Shown here: positions 38,421-53,408 of the stretch, piece by piece
Layout: every line of letters begins with the position of its first letter
Numbering within the stretch: the stretch's first letter is position 1
DNA from: Aristolochia californica
Lineage: Eukaryota > Streptophyta > Magnoliopsida > Piperales > Aristolochiaceae
Length of the DNA: 64,000 nt
Assembly (NCBI GenBank): GCA_029961685.1
Contig: JARWKL010000008.1
Location: 11,999,981 to 12,063,980, forward strand
Reading direction: 5' to 3'
Made by a program: the position numbers and the translations under genes
Notes under the pieces: generated by a model
What the model was told of the DNA's origin: nothing
The model's database searches: none
What the model saw: the letters and a program-made list of their open reading frames with translations, nothing else

Positions 38421-41400
38421 ATTTAAAACATGTTAGGATCAATTAGAAATCTATTTCTTATAAAATTCCACCAAGCTATCTGGGGTTGTACTTGTGGAAT
38501 TTCCCCAACGTGGATAACAAAACTTTGGTGTTAATTTTTAGTGCTTGAAATAATTTTCTTCACTCACATTTATTATAGTTTTCAAATTCTTTTGCATACT
38601 TAAAATCTAAAATTTTCATTCTGTTGTGATCTACATTTGCCTTATCTTTTTGTTTATGAGAAAACTGGGAGAGTGAAAAACTCATGTTTGAAAAAAAAAA
38701 ATTGAACATCCAAAATGGAAATGCACAATTGCTCAGAGAGATAAATCCAAAACGTATATGAGATTTTTTAGGTCTGCTTTTTGTAAAATAGGTAAAAAGT
38801 GGGTTGTTTGGCTCTGGTAAATATCCCACCGCACGTTAACTTGAGAATTTTAATTTTTTCTACTCCATGAAATTTTAGGGTCATTAGGTCATTTGCATCT
38901 TCAACATGTTTCTGGCATGCATATCCAACACATTTAAAACATGTTAGGATTAATTAGAAATCTCTTTCTTTTAAAATTCCACCAAGCTATTTGGGGTTGT
39001 ACTTGTGGAATTTCCCCAACGTGGACAAAAAAACATTGGTGTTCATTTTTAGTGCTTGCAAATAATTTTCTTTACTCACATTTATTATAGTTTTAAAATT
39101 CTTTTGCGTACTTAAACTCTAAAATTTTCATTTTGTTGTGATCAATATTTGCCTTATCTTTTTTGTTATGAGAAAACTGGGGGAGTGAAAAACTCAAATT
39201 TGAAAAAAAAAATTGAACATCCAAAATGGAATTGCACAATTTATCAGAGAGATAATTCCAAAAAGTATCTGTGATTTTTTAGGTCTTCTTTTCGTAAAAT
39301 AGGTAAAAAGTGAGTTGCACGTAAACCTGAGAATTTTAATTTTTTCTACTTCATGAAATTTTTGAATCATTAGGTCATTTGCATCTTCAACATGTTTTTG
39401 GCATGCATATCAGCCACATTTAAAACATGTTATGATCAATTAGAAATCTCTTTCTTATAAAATTCCACCAAGCTATCTGGGGTTGTACTAGTGGCATTTC
39501 CCCAATGTAGATAACAAAACTTTGGTGTTCATTTTTAGTGCGTGAAAATAATGTTCTTCACCCACATTTATTATAGTTTTCAAATTGTTTTGCATACATA
39601 AATTCTAAAATTTTCATTTTGTTATGATCTATATTTGCCATATCTTTTTTTTTTTAGAAAACTGGGAGAGTGAAAAATTCTAGTTTCAAAAAAAAAATTG
39701 AACTTCCAAAATGGAAATGCACAAATGCTGAGAGAGATAATTCCAAAAAGTATTGGTGATTTTTAGGTCCGCTTTTTTTAAAATAGGCAAAATGTGGGTT
39801 GTTTGAATCTGGTAAATATCCGACCGCACGTTAACTTGAGAATTTTAATTTTTTATACTCCTTGAAATTTTTGAATCATTAGGTCATTTGCATCTCCAAC
39901 ATGTTTCTGGCATGCATATCCATGACATTTAAAACATGTTAGGATCAATTAGAAATCTTTTGCTTATAAAATTCCATCAAGCTTCCTGGGGTTGTACTTG
40001 TGGAATTTCCCCAACGAAACTTTGGTGTTCATTTTTAGTGCGTGAAAATAATTTTCTTCACTCACATTTATTAGAGTTTTCAAATTCTTTTGCATACATA
40101 GAATGGAAAATTTTCATTTTGTAGCGATCTATATTTTCCTTATCATTTTGTTTACGAGAAAACGGGGGGAGAGAAAAACTCTAGTTTGAAAAAAAAAATT
40201 GAACATCCAAAATGGAAATGCACAAATGCTGAACGAGATAATTCAAAAAAGTATATGTAATTTTTAGGTATGCTTTTTGTAAAATAGGCAAAAAGTGGGT
40301 TGTTTGGCTGTGGTAAATATCCCACCGCACGTTAACTTGGGAATTTAAATTTTTTCTTGTCCTTGAAATTTATGGATCATTAGGTCATTTGCATCTTCAA
40401 CATGTTTCTTGCATGCATATCCACCATATTTAAAACATGTTAGGATCATTTAGAAATCGCTTTCTTATAAAATTCCACTAAGCTATCTGGGGTTGTACAA
40501 GTGGAATTTTCCCAACGTGGATAACAAAACTTTGGTGTTCATTTTTAGTGCATGAAAATAATTTTCTTCACTCACATTTAATATAGTTTTCAAATTCTTT
40601 TGCATACATAAAATCTAAAATTTTCATTTTGTTGTGATCTATATTTGACTTATCTTTTTGTTTACGAGAAAACTGGGAGAGTGAAAAACTCAAGTTTGAA
40701 AAAAAAAGTTGAACATCCAAAATGGAAATGCACAAAAGCTGAGAGAGATAATTCCAAACAGTATCTGTGATTTTTTAAGTCCTCCTTTTTATAAATAGGC
40801 AAAAAGTGGGTCGTTTGGCTCTGGTAAATATCCCACCGCACGTTAACTTCAAAATTTATTTTTTTCTAATCCATTAAATTTTTGGATCATTAGGTCTTTT
40901 GCATCTTAAACATATTTCTGACATGCATATCCACCACATTTAAAACATGTTAAGATCAATTATAATTCTGTTTCTTATAAAATTCCACCAAGCTATCTGG
41001 GGTTGTACTAGTGAAATTTCCCCAACGTGGAGAACAAAACTTTGGTGTACATTTTTAGTGTGTGAAAATAATTTTCTTCACTCACATTTATTATAATTTT
41101 CAAATTCTTTTGCATAGATAAACTCTAAAATTTTCATTTTGTTGTGCTCTATATTAACCTTATCTTTTTGTTTACGAGAAAATTGGGAGAGTGAAAAACT
41201 CAAGTTTGAAAAAAAAATTGAACATCCAAAATGGAAATGCACAAATGCTGAGAGAAATAATTCCAAAAAGTATCTGTGATTTTTTAAGTCCGCTTTTTTC
41301 TAAAATAGGCAAAAAGAGGGTTGTTTGGCTCTTGTAAATATCCAACCACACGTTAACTCGAGAATTTTAATTTTTACTCCTTGAAAATTTTTGATCATTA

Positions 41401-41678
41401 GGTCATTTGCATCTTCAACATATTTCTGGCATTCATATCCACCACATTTAAAACATGTTCGGATCAATCAGAAATCTCTTTCTTATAAAATTTCACCAAG
41501 CTATCTGGGGTTGTACTAGTGGAATTTTCCCAACGTGGACAACAAAACTTTTTGTGTATATTTTTAGTGCGTGAAAATAATTTTCTTCACTCACATTTAT
41601 TTTAGTTTTCAAATTCTTTTGCATACATAAACTCTAAAATTTTCATTTTGTTGTAATCTATATTTTCCTTATCTTTTT
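38421..41678. repeat. Subfamily B block without a clear higher-order partner
   Basis: Monomer starts: 38652, 39165, 39650, 40150, 40660, 41170. Two copies are short. About 26 bp are missing at 39,310-39,320, where AAAAAGTGAGTTG runs into CACGTAAACC, giving 485 bp. About 10 bp are missing at 40,014-40,018, where CCCCAACG runs into AAACTTTGG, giving 500 bp. This zone lies between the longer-period region and the five-monomer region. Confidence 0.65.
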
Positions 41679-43719
41679 GTGTACGAGAGAACTGGGAGAG
41701 CGAAAAACACAAGTTTGAAAAAAAAAATTCAACATCCAAAAGGGAAATGCACAAATGCTGAGAGAGATAATTCCGAAAAGTATATGTGATTTTTTAGGTC
41801 CCCTATTTGTAAAATAGGCAAAAAGTGGGTTGTTTGGCTCAGATAAATATCCCACCGCACGTTAACTTGAGAATTTTAATTTTTTCTACTCCATGAAATT
41901 TTTGGATCATTAGGTCATTCACATCTTCAAAATATTTCTGGCATCATATCCACCACTTTAAAAACATGTTAGGATCAATTAGAATTCTCTTTCTTATAAA
42001 ATTTCACCAAGATATCTGCAGTTGTACTAGTGAAATTTCCCCAACGTGGATAACAAAACTTTGGTGTTCATTTTTAGTGCGTGAAAATAATTTTATTCAC
42101 TCACATTTATTATAATTTTCAAATTCATTTGCATACATAAATTCTAAAATTTTCATTTCGTTGTGATCTAAATTTGCCCTATCTATTTGTTTACGAGAAA
42201 ACTGAGAGAGAAAAACTCAAGTTTGAAAAAAAAATTGAACATCCAAAATGGAAATGCACAAATGCTGAGAACGATAATTCAAAAAAGTATCTGTGATTTT
42301 TTAGTTCCGGTTTTGTAAAATTGGAAAAAAGAGGATTGTTTGGCTCTGGAAAATATCCCACCGCACGTTAACTTGAGAATTTTAATTTTTTCTACTCCTT
42401 GAAAATTTAGGATCATTAGGTCATTTGCATCTTCAACATCTTCCTAGCATGCATATCCACCACATTTAAAACATGTTAGGATCAATTAGAAATCTCTTTG
42501 TTATAAAATTCCACCAAGCTATCTGGGGTTGTAAAGTAGAATTTCCCCAACGTGGATAACAAAACTTTGGTGTTCATTTTTAGTGCGTGAAAAGAATTTT
42601 CTTCACTAACATTTATTATAGTTTTAAAATTCGTTTGCATACGTAAACTCTAAAATTTTTATTTTGTTGTGATCTATATTTGCCTTATCTTTTAGTTTAC
42701 GAGAAAACTGAGAGAGTGAAAAACTCATGTTGGAAAAAAAAATTGAACATCCAAAAAGGAAATGCACAAATGATGAGAGAGATAATTCCAAAAAGTATCT
42801 GTGATTTTTTAGATCCGCTTTTTGTAAAATAGGCAAAAAGAGGGTTGTTTAACTTTGGTAAATATCCCACCTCAGGTTCACTTGAGAATTTTAATTTTTT
42901 CTACTCCTTGAAAATTTTGGATCATTAGGTCATTTGCATCTTCAACATGTTTCGAGCATGCATATCCACCACACTTAAAACATGTTAGGATCAATTAGAA
43001 ATCTCTTTCTTATAAAATTTCACCAAGCTATTTGGGGTTGTACTAGTGGAATTTCCCAACGTGGATAACAAATCTTTGGGGATCATTTTTAGTTCGTGAA
43101 AATAATTTTCTTCACTCCTCTAATTATAGTTTTAAAATTCTTTTGCATACATAAACTCTAATATTTTCATTTTGTTGTGCTCTATATTTGCCTTATCTTT
43201 TTTTATTACGAGAAAACTGGGAGAGTGAAAAACTCAAGTTTGAAAAAAAAAAAAAATTGAACATCCAAAATGGAAATGTACAAATGCTAAGAGAGATAAT
43301 TCCTAAAAGTATCTGTGATTTTTTAGGTCCGCTTTTTGTACAATAAGCAAAAAGTGGGTTGTTTGGTTCTAGTAAATATCCCACCGCACGTTAACTTGAG
43401 AATTTTAATTTTTTCTACTCCTTCAAAATTTTTGGATCATTAGGTCATTTGCATCTTCAACATGTTTCTGGCATACATATCCACCACATTTAAAACATGT
43501 TAGGATCAATTAGAAATCTCTTTCTTATAAAATTCCACCAAGCTATCTGGGGATGTACTAGTGAAATTTCCCAAACGTGGATAACAAAACTTTGGTTTTC
43601 CTTTATAGTGAGTGAAAATAATTTTCTTCACTCACATTTATTATAGTTTTCAAATTCTTTTGCATACATAAACTCTAATATTTTCATTTTGTTGTGATCT
43701 ATGTTTGCCCTATCTTATT
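41679..43719. repeat. Four-monomer segment related to 48.8-51.3 kb
   Basis: Monomer starts: 41679, 42189, 42695, 43204. The last three match 49841, 50351 and 50862 at an offset of 7,652-7,658 bp (15 monomers). Shared variants are CCGGTTTT with AAAATTGG, GTTGTAAAGTAGAATTTCC, TTTTAGTTTA, CTCATGTTGGAAAA and TTTTTATTACGAG. The monomer at 41679 belongs to the marked class GAGAGAACTGG / TTCAACATCC also found at 46270, 48823, 51373 and 55446. Confidence 0.75.
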
Positions 43720-46700
43720 GTTTACGAGAAAATTGGGAGAGTGAAAAACTCAGGTTTGAAAAAAAGAAACTAGAATATTTAAAATGGAAATGCACAAATG
43801 CTGAAAGAGATAATTCAAAAAAGTAATCTTTATTTTTAAGACCGCTTTTTTTAAAATAGGCAAAAAGTGGGTTGTTTGACTCTGGTAAATATCCCACCGC
43901 ACGTTAACTTGAGAATTTTAGTTTTATCTACTCCTTGAAAATTTTGGATCATTAGGTCATTTGCATCTTCAACATGTTTCTTGCATGCATATATACCACA
44001 TTTAAAACATGTTCAGATCAATTAGAAATCTCTCTCTTATAAAATTCCACCAAGCTATCTGGGGTTGTACTAGTGGAATTTCCCCAACGTGGATAACAAA
44101 ACTTTGGTGTTCATTTTTAGTGCGTGAATATAATTTTCATCACTCACATTTATTATAGTTTTCAAATTCTTTTGCATACATAAACTCTAAAATTTCCATT
44201 TTGCTGTGATCTATATTTGCCTTATCTTTTTGTTTACAAGAAAACAGGGAGACTGAAAAACTCAAATTTGAAAAAGAAAACTGAACATCCAAAATGGAAA
44301 TGCCCAAATGCTGAGAGAGATAATTCAAAAAAGTATCTGTGATTTTTTAGGTCCGCTTTTTGTAAAATTGGGAAAAAGGGTTGTTTGGCTCAGGAAATTA
44401 GCCTACCGCACGTTAAGTTAAGAATTTTAATTTTTTCTACTCCTTGAAAATTTTGGATTGTTAGGTCATTTGCATCTTCAACATGTTTCTAGCATGCGTA
44501 TCCACCACACTTAAAACATGTTAGGATCAATTAGAAATCTCTTTCTTTTAAAATTTCCCCAAGCTATCTGGGGTTGTACTAGTGGAATTTCCCCAATGTG
44601 GATAACAAAACTTTGGGGTTCATTTTTAGTGCTTGAAAATAATTTTCTTCACTCACATTAATTATAGTTTTAAAATTCTTTTGCATGCATAAACTCTAAA
44701 ATATTCATTTTGTTGTGATCTATATTTGCCTTATCTTTTTGTTTACGAGAAAACTAGAAGAGTGAAAAACTCATGTTCGAAAAAAAAAATTGAACATCCA
44801 AAATGGAAAACCACAAATGCTGAGAATGATAATTCCAAAAAGTATCTATGATTTTTTAGGTCCGCTTTTTGTAAAATAGGCAAAAAAGATGGTTGTTTGG
44901 CTCTGGTAAATATCCCACCGCACGTTAACTTGTGAATTTTAATGTTTTCTACTCGAAATATTTGGATCATTAAGTCATTTGCATCTTCATCATGTTTCTG
45001 GCACGCATATACATGACACTTTAAACATGTTAGGATCAATAAGAAATCTCTTTCTTATAAAATTTCACCAAGCTATCTGGGTTTGTACTAGTGGAATTTC
45101 CCCAACAAGGATAACAAAACTTTGTGGTTCATTTTTAGTGCGTGAAAATAATTTTCTTCACTCACATTAATTATAGTTTTAAAATTATTTTCCATACATA
45201 AACTCTAAAATCTTCATTTTGTTGAGATCTATATTTGCCTTATCTTTTTGTTTACGAGAAAATTGGGAGAGTGAAAAAGTCAATGTTTGAAAAAAAAATT
45301 GAACATCCAATATGGGAATGCACAAAATACTGAGAGGGATAATTCCAAAAAGTATCTGTGATATTTATGGTCTGTTTTTTGTAAAATAGGAAAAAAGTGG
45401 GTTGTTTGGCTCTGGTAAATATCCCACCGCACATTAACTTGAGAATTTTTATTTTTTCTACTCCTTGAAATTTTAGGATAATGGGGCATTTGAATCTTCA
45501 ACATGTTTTTGGCATGCATATCCACCTCATTTAAAACATGTTAGGATCAATTAGGAATCTTTTTCTTGTAAAATTCCACTAAGCTATCTGGGTTTGTACT
45601 AGTGGAATTTCCCCAACGTGGATAACAAAACTTTGGTGTTCATTTTTATTGTGTGAAAATAATTTTCTTCACTCACATTTATTATAGTTTTCAAATTCTT
45701 TTGCATACATAAACACTAAAATTTTCATTTAGTTTTTCTCTATATTTGCCTTATCTTTTTTATTACGAGAAAACTGGGAGAGTGAAAAACTCAAGTTTGA
45801 AAAAAAAATTGAACATCCAAAATGGAAATGCACAAATGCTGAGAGAGATAATTCCTAAAAGTATCTGTGATTTTTTTGGTCCGCTTTTTGTAAATTAGGC
45901 AAAAAGTGGGTTCTTTAGTTTTGGTAAATATCCCACCGCACGTTAACTTGAGAATTTTTATTTGTTCTACTCCTTGAAATTTTGGATCATTAGGTCATTT
46001 GCATCTTCAACATGTTTCTGGCATGCATATTCACCACATTTAAAACATGTTAGGATCAATTAGAAATATCTTTCTTATAAAATTCCACCAAGCTATCTTG
46101 GGTTGTACTAGTGGAATTTCCCCAACGTCGATAACCAAACTTTGGTGATCATTTTTAGTGCGTGAAAATAATTTTCTTCACTCACATTTGTTATAGTTTT
46201 CAAATTCTTTTGCATACATAAACTCTAAAATTTCCATTTTGTTGTGATCTATATTTGCCTTATCTTTTTGTAAACGAGAGAACTGGGAGAGCGAAAAACT
46301 TAAGTTTGAAAAACAAAATTCAACATCCAAAACAGAAATGCACAAATGCTGAGAGAGATAATTCCAAAAAGTAAATAACATTTTTTAGGTCTCCTTTTTT
46401 TAAAATAGGCAAAAAGTGGGTTGTTTGACTTTGATAAATATCCCACCGCACGTTAACTGGAGAATTTTAATTTTTTCTACTCCTTGAAATTTTTGGATCA
46501 TTAGGTCATTTGCATCTTCAACATATTTCTGGCATGCATATCCACCACTTTTAAAACATGTCAAGATCAATTAGAAATCTCTTTCTTATAAAATTTCACC
46601 GAGCTATCTGGGGTTGTACTAGTGGAATTTCCCCAATGTGGATAACAAAACTTTGGTGTTCATTTTTAGTGCGTGAAAATAATTTTTTTCACTCACATTT

Positions 46701-49700
46701 ATTATAGTTTTCAAATTCTTTTGCATACATAAACTCTAAAATTTTCATTTTGTTGTGATGTATATTTGCCTTATCTTTTTGTTTACGAGAAAACTGGGAG
46801 ACCGAAAAACTCAAGTTTGAAAAAAAAATTTGAACATCCAAAATGGTAATGCACAAATGCTGAGAGAGATAATTCCAAAAAGTATATGTGATTTTTTAGG
46901 TCCGCTTTTTGTAAAATTGGCAAAAATAGGGTTGTTTGGCTCAGGAAATTATCCTACCGCATGTTAACTTGAGAATTTTAATTTTTTCTACTCGTTGAAA
47001 TTTTTGGATCGTTAGGTCATTTGCATCATCAACATGTTTCTAGCATGTGTATCCACCACACTTAAAACATGTTAGGATCAATTAGAAATCTCTTTCTTTT
47101 AAAATTTCACCAAGCTATCTTGGGTTGTACTAGTGGAATTTCCCCAACGTAGATAACAAAACTTTGGGGTTCATTTTTAGTGCGTGAAAATAATTTTCTT
47201 CACTCACATTTATAATAGTTTTAAAATTATTTTTCATACATAAACTGTAAAACTTTCATTTTGTTGTGATCTATATTTGCCATATCTTTTAGTTTACGAG
47301 AAAACTGGAAGAGTGAAAAACTCTTGTTTGAAAAAAAAAATTGAACATCCAAAATGGAAAACCACAAATGTTGAGAATGATAATTCCAAAAAGTATCTGT
47401 GATTTTTTAGGTCCGCTTTTTGTAAAATAGGCAAAACGTTGGTTGTTTGGCTCTAGTAAATATCCCACCGCACGGTAACTTGGGAATTTTAATTTTTTCT
47501 ACTGGTTGAAATTTTTGGATCATTAAGTCATTTGCATCTTCATCATGTTTCTGGCATGCATATCCACCAAATTTAAAACATGTTAGGATCAATTAGAAAT
47601 CTCTTTCTTCTAAAATTCCACCAAGGTATCTAGGGTTGTACTAGTGGAATTTCCCATATGTGGATAACAAAACTTTGGTGTTCATTTTTAGTGCGTGAAA
47701 ATAATTTTCTTCACTCACATTTATTATATTTTTCAAATTCTTTTGCACACATAAACTCTAAAATTTTCATTTTTTTGTGATCTATATTTGCCTTATCTTT
47801 TTGTTTACAAGAAAACTAGGAGAGCGAAAAACTCAAGTTTGAAAAAAAAAATTGAACATAAAAAATGGAAATGCACAAATGCTGAGAGAGATAATTCAAA
47901 AAATTATCTGTGATTTTTTAGCTCCGCTTTTTGTAAAATACGTAAAAAGTGGGTCGTTTGACTCTAGTAAATATCCCACCACACGTTAACTTGAGAATTT
48001 TAATTTTTTGTACTCCTTGAAATTTTTGGAGCATTAGATAATTTGCTTCTTTAACATGTTTCAGGCATGCTTATCCACCACATTTAAAACATGTTAGGAT
48101 CAATTAGAAATCTCTTTCTTATAAAATTCCACCAAGCTATCTGGACTTGTACTTGAGGTATTTCCGCAACGTGGATAACAAAACTTTGGTGTTCATTTTT
48201 AGTGCGTGAAAATAATTTTCTTCACTCACATTTATTATAGTTTTCAAATTCTTTTGCAAGCATAATATCTAAAATTTTCATTTTGTTGTGATCTATATTT
48301 GCCTTATCTTTTTGTTTAGGAGAAAACTAGGAGAGAGGAAAACTCAAGTTTGAAAAAAAAATTGAACATAAAAAATGAAATGCACAAATGCTAAGAGAGA
48401 TAATTCCAAAAAGTATCTGTGATTCTTTAGGTCCACTTTTTGTAAAATAGGCAAAAAGTGGGTTGTTTGACTCTAGTAAATATCCCACCACACGTCAACT
48501 TGAGAATTATAATTATTTATACTCCCTGAAATTTTTGGATCATTAGGTAATTTGCATCTTTAACATGTTTCTGGCATGCATATCCACCACATTTAAAACA
48601 TGTTAGGATCAATTAGAAATCTCTTTCTTATAAAATTCCACCAAGCTATCTAGAGTTGTACTTGTGGTATTTCCCCAACGTGGATAATAAAACTTTGGTG
48701 TTCATTTTTAGTGCGTGAAAATTTTTTTCTTCTCTCACATTTATTATAGTTTTCAAATTTTTTTGCATACATAAACTCTAAAATTTTCATTTTGTTGCGA
48801 TTTATATTTGCCTTATCTTTTTGTATATGAGAGAACTGGGAGAGCCAAAAACTCAAGTTTGAAAAAAAAAATTCTACATCCAAAATGGAAATGCACAAAT
48901 GCTGAGAGAGATAATTCCAAAAATTATATGTGATTTTTTAGGTCCTCTTTTTGTAAAATAGGCAAAAAGTGGGTTGTGTGGCTCTAGTAAATATCCCACC
49001 GCATGTTAACTCGAGAATTTTAATTTTTTCTACTCGAAATTTTTGGATCCTTAGGTCTTTTGCATCTTCAACATATTTCTGGCAAGCATATCCACCACAT
49101 TGAAAACATGTTAAGATCAATTAGAGTTCTCTTTCTTACAAAATTCCACCAAGCTAGTAGGGGTTGTACAAGTGGAATTTCCTCAACGTGCATAACAAAA
49201 CATTGATGTTCATTTTTAGTGCGTTAAAATAATTTTCCTCACTCACATTTATTATAGTTTTCAAATTCTTTTGCATACATAAACTCTAAAATTTTCATTT
49301 TGTTGTGCTCTATAATTGCCTTATCTTTTTGTTTACAAGAAAACTGGGAGAGTGAAAAACTCAAGTTTGTAAAAAAAATTGAACATTTAAAATGGAAATG
49401 CACAAATTCTGAGAGAGATAATTCCGAAAAGTATCTGTGATTTTTTAAGTCCACCTTTTGTAAAATAGGCAAAAAGCGGGTCGTTTGGTTCTGGTAAATA
49501 TCCCACCGCATGTTAACTTGAGAATTTTAATTTTTTCTACTCCTTGAAATTTTTGGATCATTAGGTCATTTGCATCTTCAACATGTTTCTGACATGTATA
49601 TCCACCACATTTAAATCTTGTTAGGATCAATTAGAAATCTCTTTCTTATAAAATTCCACCAAGCTATCTAGGGTTGTACTAGTGGAATTTCCCAAATGTG

Positions 49701-52700
49701 GATAACAAAACTTTTGTGTTCATTTTTAGTGCGTGAAAATAATTTTATTCACTCACATTTATTATAGTTTTCAAATTCATTTGCATACATAAACTCTAAA
49801 ATTTTCATTTTGTTGTGATCTATATTTGCCTTATCTTTTTGTTTACGAGAAAACTGAGAGACTGAAAAACTCAAATTTGAAAAAAAAAATATAACCTCCA
49901 AAATGGAAATGCACAAATGCTGAGAAAGACAATTCAAAAAATTATCTGTGATTTTTTAAGTCCGGTTTTTGTAAAATTGGCAAAAAGAGGGTTGTTTGGC
50001 TCAGGAAAATATCCCGCCGCACGTTAACTTGAGAATTTTAATTTTTTCTACTCCTTGAAAATTTAGGATCATTAGGTCATTTGCATCTTCAACATGTTCC
50101 TAGCATGCATATCCACCACATTTAAAACATGTTAGGATCAATTAGAAATCTCTTTCTTATAAAATTCCACCATGCAATCTGGGGTTGTAAAGTAGAATTT
50201 CCCCAACGTGGATAACAAAACATTGGTGTTCATTTTTAGTGCGTGAAAATAATTTTCTTCACTCACATTTATTATAGTTTTAAAATTTGTTTGTATACAT
50301 AAACTCTAAAATTTTCATTTTGTTGTGATCTATATTTCCCTTATCTTTTAGTTTATGAGAAAACTAGGAGTGTGAAAAACTCATGTTGGAAAAAAAAAAT
50401 TGAACATCCAAAATGGAAATGCACAAATGCTTAGAGAGATAACTCCAAAAAGTATCTATAATTTTTTAGGTCCGCTTTTTGTAAAATTTGTAAAAACAGG
50501 GTTTTTTTGGCTCAAGAAATTATCCCACCGCATGTTAACTTGAGAATTTTAATTTTTTTTACTCCTTGAAATTTTGGATCATTATGTCATTTGCATCTTC
50601 AACATGTTTCTAGCATGCATATCCACCACACTTAAAACATGTTATGATCAATTAGAAATCTCTTTCTTATAAAATTTCACCTAGCTATCTGGGGTTGTAC
50701 TAGTGGAATTTCCCCAACGTGGATAACAAAACTTTTGGGATCATTTTTAGTGCGTGAAAATAATTTTCTTCACTCACATTAATTATAGTTTTAAAATTCT
50801 TTTGCATACATAAATTCTAAAATTTTCATTTTGTTGTGCTCTATATTTGCCTTATCTTTTTTATTACGAGAAAACTGGGAGAGTGAAAAGCTCAAGTTTG
50901 AAAAAAAACATTGAACATCCAAAATGGAAATGCACAAATGCTGAGAGAGATAATTCCTAAAAGTATCTGTGATTTTTTACGTCCGCTTTTGGTTCAATAG
51001 TCAAAAAGTGGGTTGTTTGGTTCTGGAAAATATCCCACCGCACGTTAACTTGAGAATTTTAATTTTTTCTACTCCTTAAAATTTTTGGATCATTAGGTCA
51101 TTTGCATCTTCAACAAGTTTCTTGCTTGCATATTCACCACATTTAAAACATGTTAGGATCAATTAGAAATCTCTTTCTTATAAAATTCCACCAAGCTATC
51201 TGGGGTTGTACTAGTGGAATTTCCCCAACGTGGATAATAAAACTTTGGTGTTCATTTTTAGTGCGTGAAAATAATTTTCTTCACACACATTTATTATAGT
51301 TTTCAAATTCTTTTGCATACATAAACTCTAAAATTTTCATTTTGTTGTGATCTATATTTGCCTTATCTTTTTGTATACGAGAGAACTGGGAGGGGGAAAA
51401 ACGCAAGTTTGAAAAAAAAATTCAACATCCAAAATGGAAATGCACAAATGTTGAGAGAGATAATTCCAAAAATTATATGTCATTTTTTAGGTCCCCTTTT
51501 TTGTAAAATAGGAAAAAGTGGGTTGTTTGGCTCTGATAAAATATCCCTCCGCACTTTAACTTGAGAATTTTAATTTTTTCTACTCCTTGAAATTTTTGGA
51601 TCATTAGGTCATTTGCATCTTCAACATATTTCTGGCATGCATATCCACCACTTTTAAAACATCTTAAGATCAATTAGAATTCTCTTTCTTATAAAATTCC
51701 ACCAAGCTATCTGGGGTTCAACTAGTGGAATTTCCCCAACGTGGATAACAAAACTTTGGTGTTCATTTTTAGTGCGTGAAAATAATTTTATACACTCACA
51801 TAGTTTATAGTTTTCAAATTCTTTTGCATACATAAACTCTAAAATTTTCATTTTGTTGAGATCTATATTTGCCTTATTTTTTTTTTTACAAGAAAACTGG
51901 GAGACTGAAAAACTCAAGTTTGAAAAAAAAAATTGAACATCCAAAATGGAAATGCTCAAATGCTGAGAGAGATAATTCCAAAAATTTTCTGTGATTTTTT
52001 AGGTCTTTTTTTAAAATTGGCAAAAAAAGGGTTGTTTGGCTCAAGAAATTATACCACCGCACGTTAACTTGAGAATTTTAATTTTTTCCACTCCTTGAAA
52101 TTTTTGGATCATTAGGTCATTTGCATCTTCAACATGTTTCTAGCATGCATATCCACCACACTTAAAACATGTTAGGATCATTTAGAAATCTCTTTCTTAT
52201 AAAATTTCACCAAACTGTATAAGGTTGTACTAGTGGAGTTTCACCAACATGGATAACAAAACTATGGGGTTCATTTTTAGTGCGTGAAAATAATTTTCTT
52301 CACTCACATTAATTATAGTTTTAAAATTCTTTTGCATACATAAACTCTAAAATTTTCATTTTGTTGTGATCTATATTCTCCTTATCTTTTTTTTTTACGA
52401 GAAAACAGGGAGAGAGAAAAACGCTAGTTTGAAAAAAAAATTGAACATAAAAAATAGAAAAGCACAAATGCTGAGAGAGATAATTCCAAAAAGTATCTGT
52501 GATTTTTTAGGTCCGCTTTTTGTAGAATAGGCAAAAAGTGGGTTGTTTGGCTCTAGTAAAAATCCCACCACACGTTAACTAAATTTTAATTTTTTCTACT
52601 CCTTGAAATTTTTGGATCATTAAGTCATTTGCATCTTCATCATGTTTCTGGCACGCATATCCACCACATTTAAAACATGTTAGGATCATTTAGAAATCGC

Positions 52701-53408
52701 TTTCTTATAAAATTCCACCAAGCTATCTTGGGTTGTACTAGTGGAATTTCCCGTACATGGATACCAAAACATTGGTGTTCATTTTTAGTGCGTGAAAATA
52801 ATTTTATTCAATCACATTTATTATAGTTTTCAAATTCTTTTGCATACATAAACTGTAAAATTTTCATTTTTTTGTGATCTATATTTGCTTTATCTTTTTG
52901 TTTACGAGAAAACTGGGAGAGCTAAAAACTCAAGTTTGAAAAAAAAAATGAACATAAAAAATGGAAATGCACAAATGCTGAGAGAGATAATTCCAAAAAG
53001 TATCTATGATTTTTTAGGTCCGTTTTTGTAAAATAGGCACAAAGAGGGTTGTTTGACTCTGGTAAATATCCCATCGCACGTTAACTTGAGAATTTTAATT
53101 TTTTCTACTCCTTGAAAATTTTGGATCATTAGGTCATTTGCATCTTCAACACGTTTCTTGCATGTATATCCACCACATTTAAAACATGTTATGATCAATT
53201 AGAAATCTCTTTCTCATAAAATTCCACCAAGGTATCTGGGGTTGTACTAGTGGAATTTCCCCAACGTGGATAACAAAACTTTGGTGTTCATTTTTAGTGC
53301 TTGAAAATAATTTTCTTCACTCACATTTATTATAGTTTTCAAATTCTTTTGCATACATAAACTCTAAAATTTTAATTTTGTTGTGCTCTATATTTGCCTT
53401 ATCTTTTT
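43720..53408. repeat. Region with a five-monomer (about 2.55 kb) higher-order period
   Basis: Monomer starts: 43720, 44232, 44741, 45250, 45761, 46270, 46781, 47292, 47803, 48314, 48823, 49331, 49841, 50351, 50862, 51373, 51884, 52393, 52900. Marked monomer types recur every five copies. GAGAGAACTGG with TTCAACATCC or TTCTACATCC is at 46270, 48823 and 51373. TTTTATTACGAG is at 43204, 45761 and 50862. AAGTCATTTGCATCTTCATC is at 44741, 47292 and 52393. GGAAATTA with CCTACCGCA and TGTTAGGTC is at 44232 and 46781. The pattern is imperfect: the middle unit (48823-51372) has a different internal order. Lengths are very regular here (507-512 bp), in contrast with the flanks. Confidence 0.75.
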
